From: Umbilicaria muhlenbergii
Lineage: Eukaryota > Ascomycota > Lecanoromycetes > Umbilicariales > Umbilicariaceae
Direction: 5' to 3'
NCBI GenBank assembly: GCA_000611775.1
Contig: KK106983.1
Span: 2,786,808 to 2,850,807 of the forward strand
Length of the DNA: 64,000 nucleotides
Shown here: one piece after another, positions 1 to 12,673 of the stretch
How the letters are laid out: each line of letters begins with the position of its first letter
Numbering within the stretch: the first letter of the stretch is position 1
Notes under the pieces: model-generated
The model's input: the letters and a program-made list of their open reading frames with translations, nothing else
What the model was told of the DNA's origin: nothing
Databases searched by the model: none
Program-made: the position numbers and the translations under genes

Positions 1-3000
1 GACGGTCAAAGAAGAAAAGATGAAAGAGAAAGCCGAGAGGGAGAGGCTCAACAGGCCTGGCGGAGGTGCAATGAATGCTCTAATGACTGCTGGAGCGCTC
101 GCAGATGACACATTACCAGCTCCTGGAAGACTTAGGGAGACCGATGGGAATCGAGGTGTACCTCCAAAGGTCGAAACCTTGGGAGGCAAGGAGAAGGCCA
201 CGACTCCAGCACCAGTTGAGGAGAAGGAGCAACTGCCAGAACCCTCGGACCAGAAAGTTCAGCTACTCAAAAGTCTTCTTTGCATTGGCGCTCTGCCCGA
301 ATCTCTATATATGCTTGGCCGTTTTCCCTGGCTCGTAGACGCGTTTCCAGATCTGCCAGAGCACATCCATCGCATTCTGCATCATTGTCTCAGCAAAGTC
401 TACGAACCTCTGCAACCGTTGAGGGAGCGACCCGGTTTGCGGGACCAACAGAAGTTGCCCGACGTAGACCAATCAGGAGTCCCCAAAGGGCAAGTGCGGT
501 TGATAGACGCACCTACTCGCAAGGTTTTGCGGTGGGCACAACTGGACAAGGACGATACCAATGAGGGCATGGATTACAGGTTCTATTGGGATGACTGGGC
601 AGACAACATTCCCGTTTGCCAGTCTGTAGACGATGTCTTCTTGCTCTGCGGTACGTTACTCAACTACACCGGCGTCAAGATCGGCCAGGATCCCGCGTTG
701 CTGCTCAAGATTGCGCGTATTGGCAATCACTCGTTAGCCACTGACTCCTCCGATGCCAACATTACACGCTGGACTGATTTGTCGAAGCGACTTCTGGTAC
801 CTGCCCTCAGTCTTACAAAGTGCAATCCGGGCGTCGTCAACGAGATGTTTGAGCTGATTAAACACTTCTCTACTCCAACCCGCTATTCTGTCTACGCAGA
901 ATGGTACTCAGGCCAAACGTCGCGGTTACCAGACATCAAGGCTGCATTTGACCAGGCAAGAGCAGAGACTAGGGACGTCCTCAAGAGGATAAGCAAAACG
1001 AACGTCAAACCAATGGCGAGAGCTTTGGCGAAGGTAGCATACGCCTCGCCTGGTATCGTTTTCTCGGTGGCTATTGCACAGATCGAATCATATGACAATC
1101 TCATTGAGGTGGTCGTCGAGTGTGCACGATACTTCACATACTTGGGCTATGATGTGCTTACCTGGTCTCTGATGAGTTCACTTGGAGGCAAAGGACGGAA
1201 CCGAGTCCAGGCGGACGGGATGTTGACCAGTCGATGGCTGCAAGCCCTCTCCTTGTTTGCCGGCAAAGTATTCAAGAGATACTCAATCATGAGTCCTACA
1301 CCCATCTTACAGTACGTAACCGACCAACTTCGCAAAAGCAACTCGACGGATCTTATAGTATTGGAGGAAATTACAAGCTCCATGGCTGGTATAGTGTCCG
1401 ACACGAACTTTAATGAAGCTCAAGTCTTGTGCATGGCTGGTGGAGAGGTTTTGCAGGCCCAAACGATGCTTCAATTGTTGGATAGACGGCACGAATCCAA
1501 GACAACGGCGAGGCGACTAATGAAGTCACTCATCGAGCCACGACTAGCCGGACAGCTGCTTATATCCATTGCGCAAGAGCGGCAGACTTGTGTGTTCAAG
1601 ATACCGGAATCAGATGCTCACCTGAAACTCCTAGGAAACCTTTTTGACGAAATTCACCGTGTACTGACTCAATACCTCGATCTTCTCCGCAGCAATATGT
1701 CGATTAGAGAATTTGATGCTCTTTTACCTGATGTGTCTCGACTGATTGGCGAATTCGGGATCGAACCTAACGTGGCGTTCTGGATTAGTCGACCTAGCAT
1801 TGCTGCGGCGGTGGCAGAAGCTGATATAGATGCTGCAAAGCAGGCCGCGGAACGCAAGGAATCACAGATCGTGAAGGCTTCTACGGACAGCCGGGATGTT
1901 GACATGGACGACAGCCGAAGTGCTCCCATCGTACAGCCTGAGACCGCCGCGTTGGAGCTTCAGGATGGGTTGGTTACGACTTCGAAAGACTTCGCCAACG
2001 GTGATCAAAAAGACCTGGAAATGAAAGATGTCAGCCCACCAGCGTTATCAACGACCCCTTCAACCCTCGGCAAACCTAACGGCGTGCAGCAGCCTTGGCA
2101 CCCAGTACTACAGAAGATTATCGAATCAATCCGGCCTGCACTCCCGGAGCAAACTTGGGAGGTCCTAAGCGTTCCGTTCTACGTAACTTTCTGGCAGCTA
2201 TCACTTCGTGACATGCTAGTGCCTACGCAGAGCTACGAGGATGAGATCAGCCGGCAGAAAAAAAAGATTGTAGCTATCAACAGCGATCGGACGGACATTA
2301 GTCTCGCCGGCACACAGAAGAAAGAGCGCGAGAAGAAAGCTTTGAACGACCTGCAGGACCGTCTCCGAGCTGAATTGAAAGACCACGTTTCGACATACTC
2401 ACAGACAAGGTCACGTTTGCAGAAGGAAAAAGACCATTGGTTTGCCGGTGCATGGGGCAAATGGGATGCTATTAACACCGCACTCATTGAACACTGCTTT
2501 TTCCCACGTATTCTGATATCTCCGGTTGATGCAATGTATGCATTCAAGATGTTGAAGTTTCTACATTCTTCGGGTGCGGCTAACTTCAGAACCATGGGCG
2601 TCCTCGATCACATCTTCAGGGAGAAGAGGCTGACATCACTGATCTTTGTTTGCACATCAAAGGAAGCAGAGAACGTCGGTCGCTTCCTCAACGAGGTCCT
2701 CCGGGACCTTGGACGATGGCATGCCGACAAGGCGTTATTTGAAAAGGAAGCATTCGGCACTAAGAAGGACCTTCCTGGGTTCGCAAAGAAATTGAGTAGT
2801 GAGAAAGTTATTGATACGTTCATGGACTTTGAAGAATTCCGCAGAATACTGCTCAAGTGGCATAGAAACCTGAACAGTGCACTCAAGACTTGTTTAAGTG
2901 GCGGCGAATACATGCACATCCGAAATGCTATTATCATTCTGAAGGCCGTTTTCCAATACTTCCCTGCGGTTAATTGGATGGGCCTAGGCCAAGTCGCAAG

Positions 3001-6000
3001 CGTCACCGAATTGAGCAAGTCGGAATCTAGGGAAGACCTTAAGATCGCAGCTACTTCCCTGTTGGGGAACCTCAGGCGCCGCGAAAAGGAGTGGGTGCTC
3101 CCGCAGGCCTTCAATCTCGTAAGTACTGGTCATTTATAAACATTTGGCGGCTGTATTCTAACGAAAAGAAGAACGAATCGTTGAATGGGACCAATGGTGC
3201 TCGCGCTACCTCAGCGCGGCCAGCTACGCCCCAGCCGTCCGCCGAACCGGCAAGAGCACTACGTGCGGAGGCTGCCGAGTTTCAACCTGGGCGATCAAGG
3301 TGAGTCGCGATTATGCTGCAAGTGTAGATCAGAACAATCGCTAACTCGTGTAGCCTCAACAGCAGTCCAAGGCTTGTGACAACGGCATCTGGCAAGCTGG
3401 AAGTGGAAGACGGTGAAATCGAGGACGCCAAGCTCGCAGATGCCGCCACGAAAATGGAGACTCCCACGGTCACAATACAACATCCCCAGCCCGCTCCGGA
3501 TGAGTACACATCAACTGGATCTGAATCCGTACCCGTATCCACAGAAACAGTTCTACTGCAGGTTAAGAACCAGGACACAGGATCACAGCCTGTAAACCAA
3601 ATGCTTAGTCAGCCTCCTAGTCAGAGCACAACGCCACAACCACCACCTGAGACAGCCAGGGAAGAGCCAGGCCCTGTTTCAGCTGCTGCAGCGAACCAAT
3701 CGTCGATACCAATACCGGCACGTCCGGAATTGGGAAGACCCATATCCAATTCTACCAACTCCCGTACACAACATTCTTTACCTACCCGCCCAGAGCCACT
3801 GCCGCCCAGAGGCAATGATCATCGCGGACCAGATCGCCCTGGCGATCATGGCGGCCGTGAGCTTCCAAGGGACACCCGATATTCCGAGCATGTACGCAAT
3901 GAAAGAGCAGTCGAACCTTCACGCGACAGGGTCCCTGAGCGCCAAGCTGTGGGAAGTTCTAGCAGGGGCTACGATAGGGCAGGGGAAAGACCCATGTCGA
4001 GTGACCGAGAGCGCACAGATTCTGGGTGGCCATTGGATAAGACTGTGCCAGGCAGATCATCAGCAGACGATCGTTATGGTGGATCTATTACTCGAGATTC
4101 TCGTCCCCCGACTCGAGATGAACGGCTAGACAGGCCATCGCATGACAGACTCAATGGCGAGACACTTTACAACTCGCGAAGCGCAGACCTGCAGGGACAT
4201 GCCTCTAGGGACTCTCCAATGGCACCACCACGATCCAATATTCCCCAACATCCTGACCGTGCGGCACTTATCCACGGCGGTCAGGAACCTGAACGAGGCA
4301 ACGGGATGACTGGCAACTCCGAACGTCGCCATGAGCCCGCCAGGTATGACAGCCACTCAAGGGCAGAACGGGGTTCTCGTCCGCCATCCCCACTTCGTCG
4401 GGACGATCGCCGTCCCCCACGTTATGACCCGCGCAATGAGGATCGATCCCTCGGTGATGGACGTCGGCCAACTGGGGACGTCATGCACCCTCATTCTTCC
4501 CGTTACGAAGAGCCCCATCCTCCTACAGCACCACGGGTAGACCGGCCAAGTGCCATCATAACTTCTGGGTTAAATGACCGCGCACGAGAAATCATCAGAC
4601 CTACGGCCCCTGCTGCACCGCCCGCGGATCCCAACCATGGCCGGCTCAACCATGACCCTAACGGCAACACAAGGCAAGCAGAGTCCCAGTATGGTCGGTT
4701 GAATCCCGGATCTGATGTACCATCGGGGCCAAGGTTACCAAATGGGACTCATTCACCATCCAACCGGGGCGGGCGCAACGTGAGCGCCCCGCAACCACAT
4801 ATCAATACTCAACAATCACAAACCTCTTCTAATCATCAATTACCATCTCCACCAATGCCCGATAGACAGGCACCGACCGGTCCTGCTTCCACACGAGGAG
4901 GTACGCGGTCCTCAACGCAATTCTCGCGCCCACCTTCACTACCATCGTCAGCACCACAGACACCAGCAACCGAAACCCCGGATAATTCAAGCATACACCC
5001 AGACCGTTTGAAAACCATACAGAGATCTGAAGCTTTACAGCCATCGAACACACTAACACAAGGGACTGCTTCCCGTGCGACAAATCAGCAGAGTAGTTCT
5101 TCAGTCTCAGCACAGCAGCAACCGCCTATTGGACCTAGAGGACCAAATAATCAACAGCCTCCGAGTCCTGTCGGCCCGTCTCCGTCAAATCGCAATCCAC
5201 CAACAGGCCCTTCTTTCGGTGGTGGTAGTGGCCGTGGCCGCGGCGACAAGCGATTCGCAGACATTCAAAACGTGCTTCAGCAAGCTGGCTCAGGGCCGAA
5301 CGGCTCAGAACCCCGGTCTGGACAGGGTGCCAGCATTCGTGGCCGAGGCGGCCGTAACAACAACGCTAACGTGAACGCACCGGGCATTACGGGCTCTGGA
5401 CCACCGACGCCAGGCCTGGGGGGAAGATCCGATCCTTTGATGGGAAGGCCTGATTCCTTCTCCACCCGACCGGATTTGTTTGCTGGAAGAGGAAGTGGTG
5501 CAAGTACACCGCAACACCAAGGAGATGAAGAACAGGCATATGGAAGAGGTGGTAGGAGGGACAGTGGGAGGGACAGCGGCAGAGAATCCGCAAGAGAAGG
5601 CGGGGAGAGGAGGTCGACGAGACATGGGAGAGGAAGCAGAGACCATAGCACGGATCGGCCTCCTCAGGGTGGCCCCCTTGCTTCCAGACTGGAGGAAGAA
5701 CGACTCCTACCACCCAGAAGAGACGAGCATCGCGAATCGCGCTCGCGAGGGGGAGGTGCGGCGGCCGCAGGAGATAGAGATTCGGGGAGGAAGGATTTCC
5801 GAGATAGAGACCGCCGAGCCGAGTCTGATCGGAGAGATCTGGAGGAGTGGGGCGGACAGCGGGGCGGTCCTGGGCCTGGACCCGACCGCAGAGATGAGCG
5901 GGAACGAAGAGACGGGGGTAGTGGGATGATGCGGAGGAAGAGGGGTCACGGCCCTGAAGATGGGCCGCCTGAGAGGGGCCATGGGGACGGTAAGAGGCCA

Positions 6001-6015
6001 AGGCGCCTACCGTAA
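1..6015 (+). CDS. THO2: THO complex subunit 2 (5' end outside window)
   Basis: Large subunit of the THO complex, which couples transcription elongation to mRNP assembly and export in the nucleus. The frame is open from base 2, so the N-terminus lies upstream. The first exon (to 3118) carries the helical THO2 body, including the N-terminal stretch LLCIGALPESLYMLGRFPWL and, around 2560-3060, the conserved C-terminal THOC2 region. Two short introns fit: 3119-3168 (GTAAGT, 50 bp) and 3300-3353 (GTGAGT, branch CTAAC at 3341, 54 bp). Joining 1-3118, 3169-3299 and 3354-6015 keeps one frame to the TAA at 6015. The last exon adds about 880 residues of low-complexity, Arg/Pro/Ser/Asp-rich tail with RGR/RGG clusters (near 5220-5360) and a basic end. 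Similar disordered tails occur in fungal THO2 and probably bind RNA. Identification is strong; the tail role is inference. Confidence 0.9.
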
Positions 6016-8132
6016 TGCCTGTTTTAGGATTTGGTCATTTAGACTTGCAATCATGAGCCAGCGTATGAAGATGCATGTTAGCGAAGCGTGCATGTCAAAT
6101 CTGTGTAGCGTGTCGGGCCGATTTCACTCGTCCACATTATCATCTCCCATATTATATGCGGGCTGTAGTACGGAACCTCCCCGGGTCTCGAAATACTATC
6201 ACATAATTCTGCTAAACACTGTAGCTCAAAACCCTACGCCATAAAACAAGCCCAGATCGCCTCCAACCATAACTACAGTGTTACTGGAATGAATCGGGAC
6301 CGACGTCGCCAATTATGGTTCAGCATCCCAACACAAATGCAGCAGCAGGTCTTTTCTTCCCACCCCGGCCGCCCCCACGGCAACCAGACATCATAGCTCA
6401 AAAGACAACGGGTTTCCGATGTACAATTTTCCCCATGTGATGCAGACCCTATTGCCTCGACAGGGAATGCTGCCGGCTTGTACAGCCTGCACAGACTCGT
6501 CCCACTCCAGAATGCCTAGCCCTCCCCGTGGCGGCCCGAACACTCGTACAACATCACAGTGCACACACTGGTTCATTGATTATTCCAAAAAGAACTCCAT
6601 ACATGCACGGAGGTATCCGTTGGGGTCTGATCATCCTATGGTCGAATGACCCATCAGCCTCATGTCCAAACTCCCACTTAGTTTCCCACTGTTGGCCCTA
6701 AGTCGGACTCGACGAACCCGCGTGCTCGCACTAGAGCCAAGGCTGCGACCCTTTCAGGAACACAGCAACCTGTGAACCTGTCTGGTTCAAACTCAACGTC
6801 CAAATTGATATTTGCATGGGCACAAGCAGACGCACAAGCTGCAGCAAGGCCGTTGACCTGCGCAATCACGGAATCCATGCCGGCAGATTGCACCGTCAAC
6901 CGCAATAACTTCAGAGAAACACCCACAAAGCGCCAATCAACTACGAGAGACGAGCCTGAGGAGCCTGCCTTCTGATCTTGTCCAACGCGCGCCGGGCCTT
7001 CCATCCGCATTCGATAGAAGGATGCAGGTCGAGCCACAGCAGCGTCATGCAATCGAGAGAATCCTGGGTCTTAACGCCTGGTTCGCATTGCATACCCTGT
7101 TTCGAGAAGGCCGGGGTAGCATGGAACGAGCTGATTTGATGAAGGATGCGCAAGGCATTCCGTTTTCATCCAACGAAGTTACAGAACAACGTCCATTGCG
7201 GAGAGTGCTGGGGCCCCTCGTACAGCATACACCATACGGCATGCAGCCTGCGCCTGAGCGGTCCGGGGAAATTTAGATCATTTAAGAAGCAGGGACGAGG
7301 GGGCGGGAGCTGGACACTAACCATCACTAAGGCTCCCAGGATTGCATGGACTAGTCGGCGAGAGATGCGCTGATTGGAGAGTGCCACTTGTGCCGCCCAG
7401 TGGGGCATTATTGGCGGAAGAGAGGACGTGCAGATTTGCAGAAGTGCAGGACCTGGGGGCCAACTCGTTGGCTGCGAAGCGTGGCTTTATGCTTAATCGG
7501 TGGAGAATGGAGAGTGATGGCGTGTGGGTGCTGTCGAAATGAAGGGGAAGATGCGACGGCCGACCATACAGATCGCGTTGGGGCCTGGGGGAAGTCGGCC
7601 TGGTTGGAAAAGGTACGACGAATGAGAAGGCTCCAACGGCGCACAACAGCATGCACGCGTACCCGTACATGTCGGTCCAGCGAAGCCCACACCTCCACGA
7701 GTATGTAATAGCCACCGCCGCTTGCATGCTCTATTTTTCTAAAGATTCCACGAGGGCCGCCATGTGTGTTCTCCTGACATCTGGGCCTTGACTTTTCAAA
7801 TTCTCGACTTTTTCTCTAATCGTCCTTGCGACGTCCTGTAACTACTTTTTATGGTACACAGACAACAGATGTCAATCGTTACTGCATACGGGAGCGCACT
7901 GTGATCCGATTCGACAAGCCTCCACCCACACTGGTTTTAACGCCGCGGTCCGACCTCTGACCTTGGCTACTTTATGATCGCCTCCCGATCACCAGTGGCT
8001 GAACTACCCAGGCCGAGCGAAAGGTCGAGTACGAGGCACTCACCCCGAGAACTTCGGACAAGACGAGAAAGCTCTTGTTGATCCAGCTCTACAACTTTCA
8101 AGCTCACATCGCCACCAATTGGAGTCGTCGCC
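6016..8132. other. Intergenic, no gene recognised
   Basis: About 2.1 kb between THO2 and the next gene. Open frames on both strands (longest 136 codons, minus, 7317-7727) have no recognisable domain, no good start or splice context and unbiased composition. The stretch just upstream of 8133 is pyrimidine-rich and probably holds the promoter and 5' leader of the downstream gene. Nothing else could be supported. Confidence 0.6.
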
Positions 8133-9962
8133 ATGAAGCGGAAGTTTTCTTTCAAGCTCGCCCCAATTGTAAGTTACCCGCCTCACTACGAGCCTCATGA
8201 CGAACAAACGGACCTTTCCAATGTACATCTCATGACTGGCAGAACTACACCTGTATCTAAGTCTTGAATGCATCTGTATTCTGTTCCAAATCTCGGATTT
8301 CTGCTAACAGTCTTGTAGAAGGTGCCCACAGCAAACGAGGAAGAATACACCATGGATGGTGTAGACTCACCGCCATTCAGTCCAGTGTCCTTCATCATTG
8401 AGCGCCCACATCTCTCGCCTCAGACATACTTAGAGTTACATCGATCCTGCGCCACCATCGTGCAAGAGCTACAACCAGTGGATCATCATGTGTACGAGAG
8501 CATAGCAGCCTCAAACAAATTTCCCGGGAAATGGAGCGACGACAACCAGGCCTACAAAGCCATCACGCAGGCCCAAAACCCCAAGCCAAAAACTCACCGA
8601 CGAACCGACTCCGCTCCAATTTTCGCACCCAAACCGTATACCCACATCCCCACCAATGCAGCCACAAGCTTCAAGGCCACCGCCACCACCCGCAAACCAT
8701 CCTACGCCATAGAGATAGAGGCCGTAAAACCAACCAACCCACCTGCCTTCTCAAACCCACCCACCACCCGCTCAAAGCCCCAAGCCGTCCCAGACCCCTC
8801 CTCCGACCCCCTCGCCCACATCCGCGCCGACATAGCCTCCCGCCCCAAAACCTCCGCCGCAGCCTGCATCGACTACGCCCCCGCCTCCACCACCACCAGC
8901 ACCTCCACCTCGACCTCCCGCTCCAACACCACCTACGCCCCCGCCGCCACCGGTCTCACCTCCCTCGCCCTAACCCCAGGCTCCTCACGCCTCTCCTCCC
9001 AAACCCCGCACGACACCCACCCCAGCAGCAGCAGCGCCGCCGCCGCCGCCACCGCAAAAGCCTGGATGGCGCAGGAACTCGCCCGCCGCCGCTCCGAAGC
9101 CGAAAAAGCCGTCCATCACCGCGCCCAACACTACAATAACGGCGGCGTTAACCCCTCGCGCCCCTCTGCCCGCGGCTCCATGTCCGACCCGGGGCCCAGA
9201 CGCGAGGTTCCCGACCAAGCGACCCGCAGCCGCAGCGGCAGTATAAGCCAAGGGATCAAAGACTACATCCGCCCGCGCGGCGGGAGTATCGATTCCGTGC
9301 GCACGTCGCACTCCACGTCCGACTTCCACGCCAGCCCCCACTCCTCCAATAGTAACAGCAATAACAAATGGTCCTTCCCCGCCGCCCTCAAGCGCAAGGG
9401 TAGCTGGTCGTCTTTCCGCAGCTTTTCGCGACCGGACCCCGAGGGCAGCGACGGCAGTGAAGCGTCGGGCGGAGGGGTGGGCACGCCGGATTTGAATCGT
9501 GCGTTGCCGGCGCTGCCGGGGTTGGAGACTTATCGGGAGGATAAGGGGACGGAGAGGGAGAGGAGGCGGCCGGTGCATGTGGGGTTGATGATGAGGGCGG
9601 TGGGGAAGAGGGAGGAAGGGAAGAGGGAGGAGAGAACGCCGGTGTCGCCTGGACTGGTCAAATCTACTCGGGTTGAGGAGCGGAAGGAAGTGGGCGGGAC
9701 GTTCGAGGAGCGCATGCGGGTGGGGGCGCTGGACGAGAAACGCCACACTAGGACAGCAGATCCTCAGATGCAGGATATTCACCCGCTGCTTCGACCCCAG
9801 TGCGCGGCTGTCGGAAGCGGCGTCGGCGCTGCAGGGGAGAAGACTGTGCAAGCTGTTATGACCGCGGAGAAGAAGCCGGGGTTGAGGAAGAGGTTGAGTC
9901 GGTTTTGGGGCAGGGGGAGAGGCAGAGGGGTGCCGGTCGGTGTGGCTGTGGTTGCGAATTAG
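8133..9962 (+). CDS. Ser/Pro-rich protein of unknown function
   Basis: Predicted 559-residue protein from two exons, 8133-8168 and 8319-9962, with a 150-bp intron (GTAAGT; branch CTAAC near 8303; acceptor TAG). The tiny first exon encodes MKRKFSFKLAPI. The N-terminal part (FSPVSFIIERPHLSPQTYLE and following 40 residues) looks folded and could be a conserved motif. The rest is Ser/Thr/Pro/Ala-rich and probably disordered, with a basic patch (SFPAALKRKGSWSSFRSFSR) and a basic C-terminus. There is no signal peptide, membrane segment or catalytic motif. Basic and Ser-rich motifs suggest a regulated cytoplasmic or nuclear protein, but this is only inference. The long antisense frame through this locus (8985-10301) is a by-product of its GC-rich codons. 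Confidence 0.7.
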
Positions 9963-10843
9963 AGGATGCGAAAAGTGAGGGTTTGTCCACGATCCAGGCG
10001 TGGGGTCTCGGTGGCGTTGGGGGCGGTGTGGGGTACGGGGTTTTTTCTTGTTTATGTCTGTATATGGTATGAGTGTATCGCGTTTTGGTATATCATATCT
10101 TTTCTGATATATCCAGTTGTCGCTTTGGTGGAAAAGAGTTTGGGTTTTGGTGGATTCGCGGATGGTTGATGGGACGCTGTGGAGGCTTCGGGCTTGCGGT
10201 GTAGCTGGCTTGGTGTCTTTCTCTTTTCTTGTTTTTCTTATGATATCTACGACCTCCTGTTTAAGAACTTGTGGTGTAACGAGGGCGATACCATCGTACA
10301 TAGTGTGTGTTGTACGAGGGTTGGGGATACTTGGTTCGTTGTCACTTGTAGATTTGTGTTTGAGTGGGAGGGTTTTTGGTTGAGGGTTGCTTTGGGTAGT
10401 ATAGTATCTCGGTACAGAATACAGATAGGCATATTCTATATATCATCATCACCATCCCGAAGCAGTACTCCCTTGACCGTGTCCCTATCCCCTTCCCCTT
10501 ATCTTGCCCTCCGTCACAAGCCAAACCCACAAACGAAAATAGAGAGACAACGGCCGCGTACAGAAGCTATGAGTTTTTGGAGGTTTTTGTAGTTCGAGCG
10601 GTACTGGAGGTGGTGAGAACCTTCGTGCTAGACGGGAGGGTGGTGAGCGTTAGAGGTAGCGTCCTATTGTGGACGGTGATTGAGAGGGTTTATTCTTTTG
10701 TTGTGGAGGGACCGGTGGCCGGATGCAGAGTGGTGGTGGATGTCGGATTTTGCTATGGTAGGAGATGGTGGCGGTGTGGGTTGGTAGGGTGATGATGGCA
10801 GGCCGTATCGACATACGCTCCATACTCTTCGCAACAGCGTCCG
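9963..10843. other. Intergenic between convergent genes
   Basis: About 880 bp between two convergent genes, G/T-rich on the plus strand near 10000-10400. Likely holds both 3' UTRs and polyadenylation signals. Open frames here are short and featureless. Confidence 0.6.
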
Positions 10844-12255
10844 TCAATCTTCTTCCAACTCACACCACTTCATTAAATGCTCCGTCTCCCTCTCTTTTCT
10901 CTTGACATCCTCCTCTTGCCACCTCATCTTAGACTCGTACGAACACCCATACCCTTCCCCAATGATTTTATCCTGGGCATCCCAAAATATGTCTCTGTCG
11001 GGGTCCACAATAAATTCGGTGTACTGTTCCTCAAGGGCTTCCACATATGTATCGTACGCATCGAAGTTATCGTATCCGAAAGCCATCTTCGCCGCATCCG
11101 CTGGTGTGCATAGGTATCCAATTCGGTCATCTTGATTGCTTTGCGACCATCCCAGGAGATGTGGATCTGCACCGTTGCTGAGTAGATACAAGTAGACTTC
11201 CTGAAATGATCGCACATTCCATGATGAGTTAATGCGTCTCGACTTAGCACGTCTCGATTTCAAAGCCAGCTCGAAAAGTGGCGTGTCTCCCCAGCTGTTC
11301 CTTGAATTTATTCTTGCGCCGCGGGCTATGAGTATCTGAAGCACAGCCAGGCTTTGCTGCGACAACAACCTCGTAGCAAGATGAAGTGGTGTGCGCCCTC
11401 CACCATCCGTACAATTCACATCAGCGCCCCGTTCTAAAAGTAACGTGATGACATCAATGGTGTTGAAGATATATGCTCTGTGAAGTGCAGTCCGCCCTTC
11501 GAAATCTTGGTCCTCAATAGCAGCACCTTTGCCAAGTAAGAGCTCCACGACAGCGGCGTAACCCCTTTGCGCAGCTGCATGAAGAGGAAGAGTAGTTTGC
11601 CCCGGATCACCAAGAGTGCTGACGTTGATGCGAACGTCAGACTCAAGAATAAATGTTACAATGGAGGTGCTGCCGCCAAGAGCTGCTCTGTATAGCATCT
11701 CAGATTTGGAAATTTTCCCAGTCCCACTGATAGAAGCTCCAGATCCAAGCAGCGTAGACCACACGTTAGACGCTCCGATTTCGGCCATTTGAGAAAGTGT
11801 TGTCCCTTGGAAAAGGTCCGGAGTATCAAAATCCTCAAACGATATCGATACGAGGTATTTCACGAATGGCAGTGCAATATCACGTTCCCAGTTCTGAACT
11901 GACTTGCCCTTGCAGCGTGGAAGCTCATGCATCACGGTCTCACCAAGTCTGTTCACGTGATTCAGAGAAGCTCCTTTATTGACGAGCAATCTGGCCATGT
12001 CCAGGAGACCCTGAGAGAATGCACTGTGTAGTGGACTCCTTTGTCGGCGGTCAGCACCATCACGTATCACGAGTAGCGGGCTTTACCTGAGGTCTACACC
12101 GAGTGTATTGACATTTGCTCCACTTTCCAGAAGATACCGAACAAGACTGAGGTTTTTAGATGCAACAGCAGCCTTGACGTAAGAAATCAGTAGAGCGACT
12201 AGTGTCAGCCGACCAGCGCACTTACAAATAGTGGAGACTCATTCTCATGGAACAT
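10844..12255 (-). CDS. Ankyrin-repeat protein
   Basis: Model of 436 residues from three exons: 12255-12226, 12172-12087 and 12038-10844, with introns 12225-12173 (GTAAGT) and 12086-12039 (GTAAAG). The phases fit and rebuild continuous ankyrin sequence (NLSLVRYLLESGANVNTLG, then SPLHSAFSQGLLDMARLLVN). About six to eight ankyrin repeats run from residue 8 to about 300, e.g. LPLHAAAQRGYAAVVELLLG and TALHRAYIFNTIDVITLLLE. A charged C-terminal tail follows, ending in an acidic/basic helix (EEDVKRKERETEHLMKWCE). No enzymatic domain is visible. The first exon is short and its ATG lies 15 bp past the end of a GNAT fragment, so an upstream exon shared with the preceding ankyrin gene is possible. Role: protein-protein interaction scaffold (family knowledge); partner unknown. 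Confidence 0.7.
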
Positions 12256-12271
12256 GAAGTGTTGGTTACCG

Positions 12272-12673
12272 CTACAGCAGCATCTGCCAAAACGCAATCG
12301 CATCATGAAACCTCCCATCAAACCATATAAACTCCCTCTTCCGCCCCTCAGGCGTAAAGCCCAACCTCTCATACCACCTCCCCGCTCCCTCATTCCATCC
12401 AAAAGACCCAATCCCAATGCGATGTAGTCCCGCAATTCGGAAGCCGCAACTCACAATCCATTGAATGGCCACGCTACCGTAGCCCTGACGCTGATATGGC
12501 GCGATGATATCGATGGCAATGTTGCTGTTGCGGTGATGTTCCATACCCAGCGCCGAGCCGCTAAGAGCCATACTCCCGATCGGGATCGGCTTGGATGGAG
12601 AGATGGAGATGGGAGGAACGGGAAGGCAGATGAGGACTCCTAGTAGACATTTGTCGGTGTCGTATTTCCTCAA
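12272..12673 (-). pseudogene. GNAT acetyltransferase fragment, 5'-truncated
   Basis: A 133-codon frame with the C-terminal half of a GNAT N-acetyltransferase: IAIDIIAPYQRQGYGSVAIQ is motif A with the acetyl-CoA loop QRQGYG, followed by GLHRIGIGSFGWNEGAGRWY and LGFTPEGRKREFIWFDGRF. The N-terminal strands and helices of the fold are missing; the frame runs back into the 3' end of the upstream ankyrin gene, read in another frame. The C-terminus also stops early, just after AIAFWQ. It overlaps the last ~110 bases of the ankyrin ORF on the same strand. I read it as a remnant of a former gene caught between two ankyrin genes. A short functional product or an exon of a fusion transcript cannot be excluded. 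Confidence 0.6.

Noticed and set aside
5387-6001. 204-codon antisense frame in the THO2 tail
   Set aside because: Arises from repetitive Arg/Gly codons of THO2; no independent support.
7317-7727. 136-codon minus frame downstream of THO2
   Set aside because: Low-complexity Pro/Ser/Arg composition, no homology recognised, and equally long frames on the other strand.
8985-10301. 438-codon antisense frame over the Ser/Pro-rich gene
   Set aside because: Pro/Arg/His-rich by-product of GC-rich codons on the other strand; no domain and no splice or start support.
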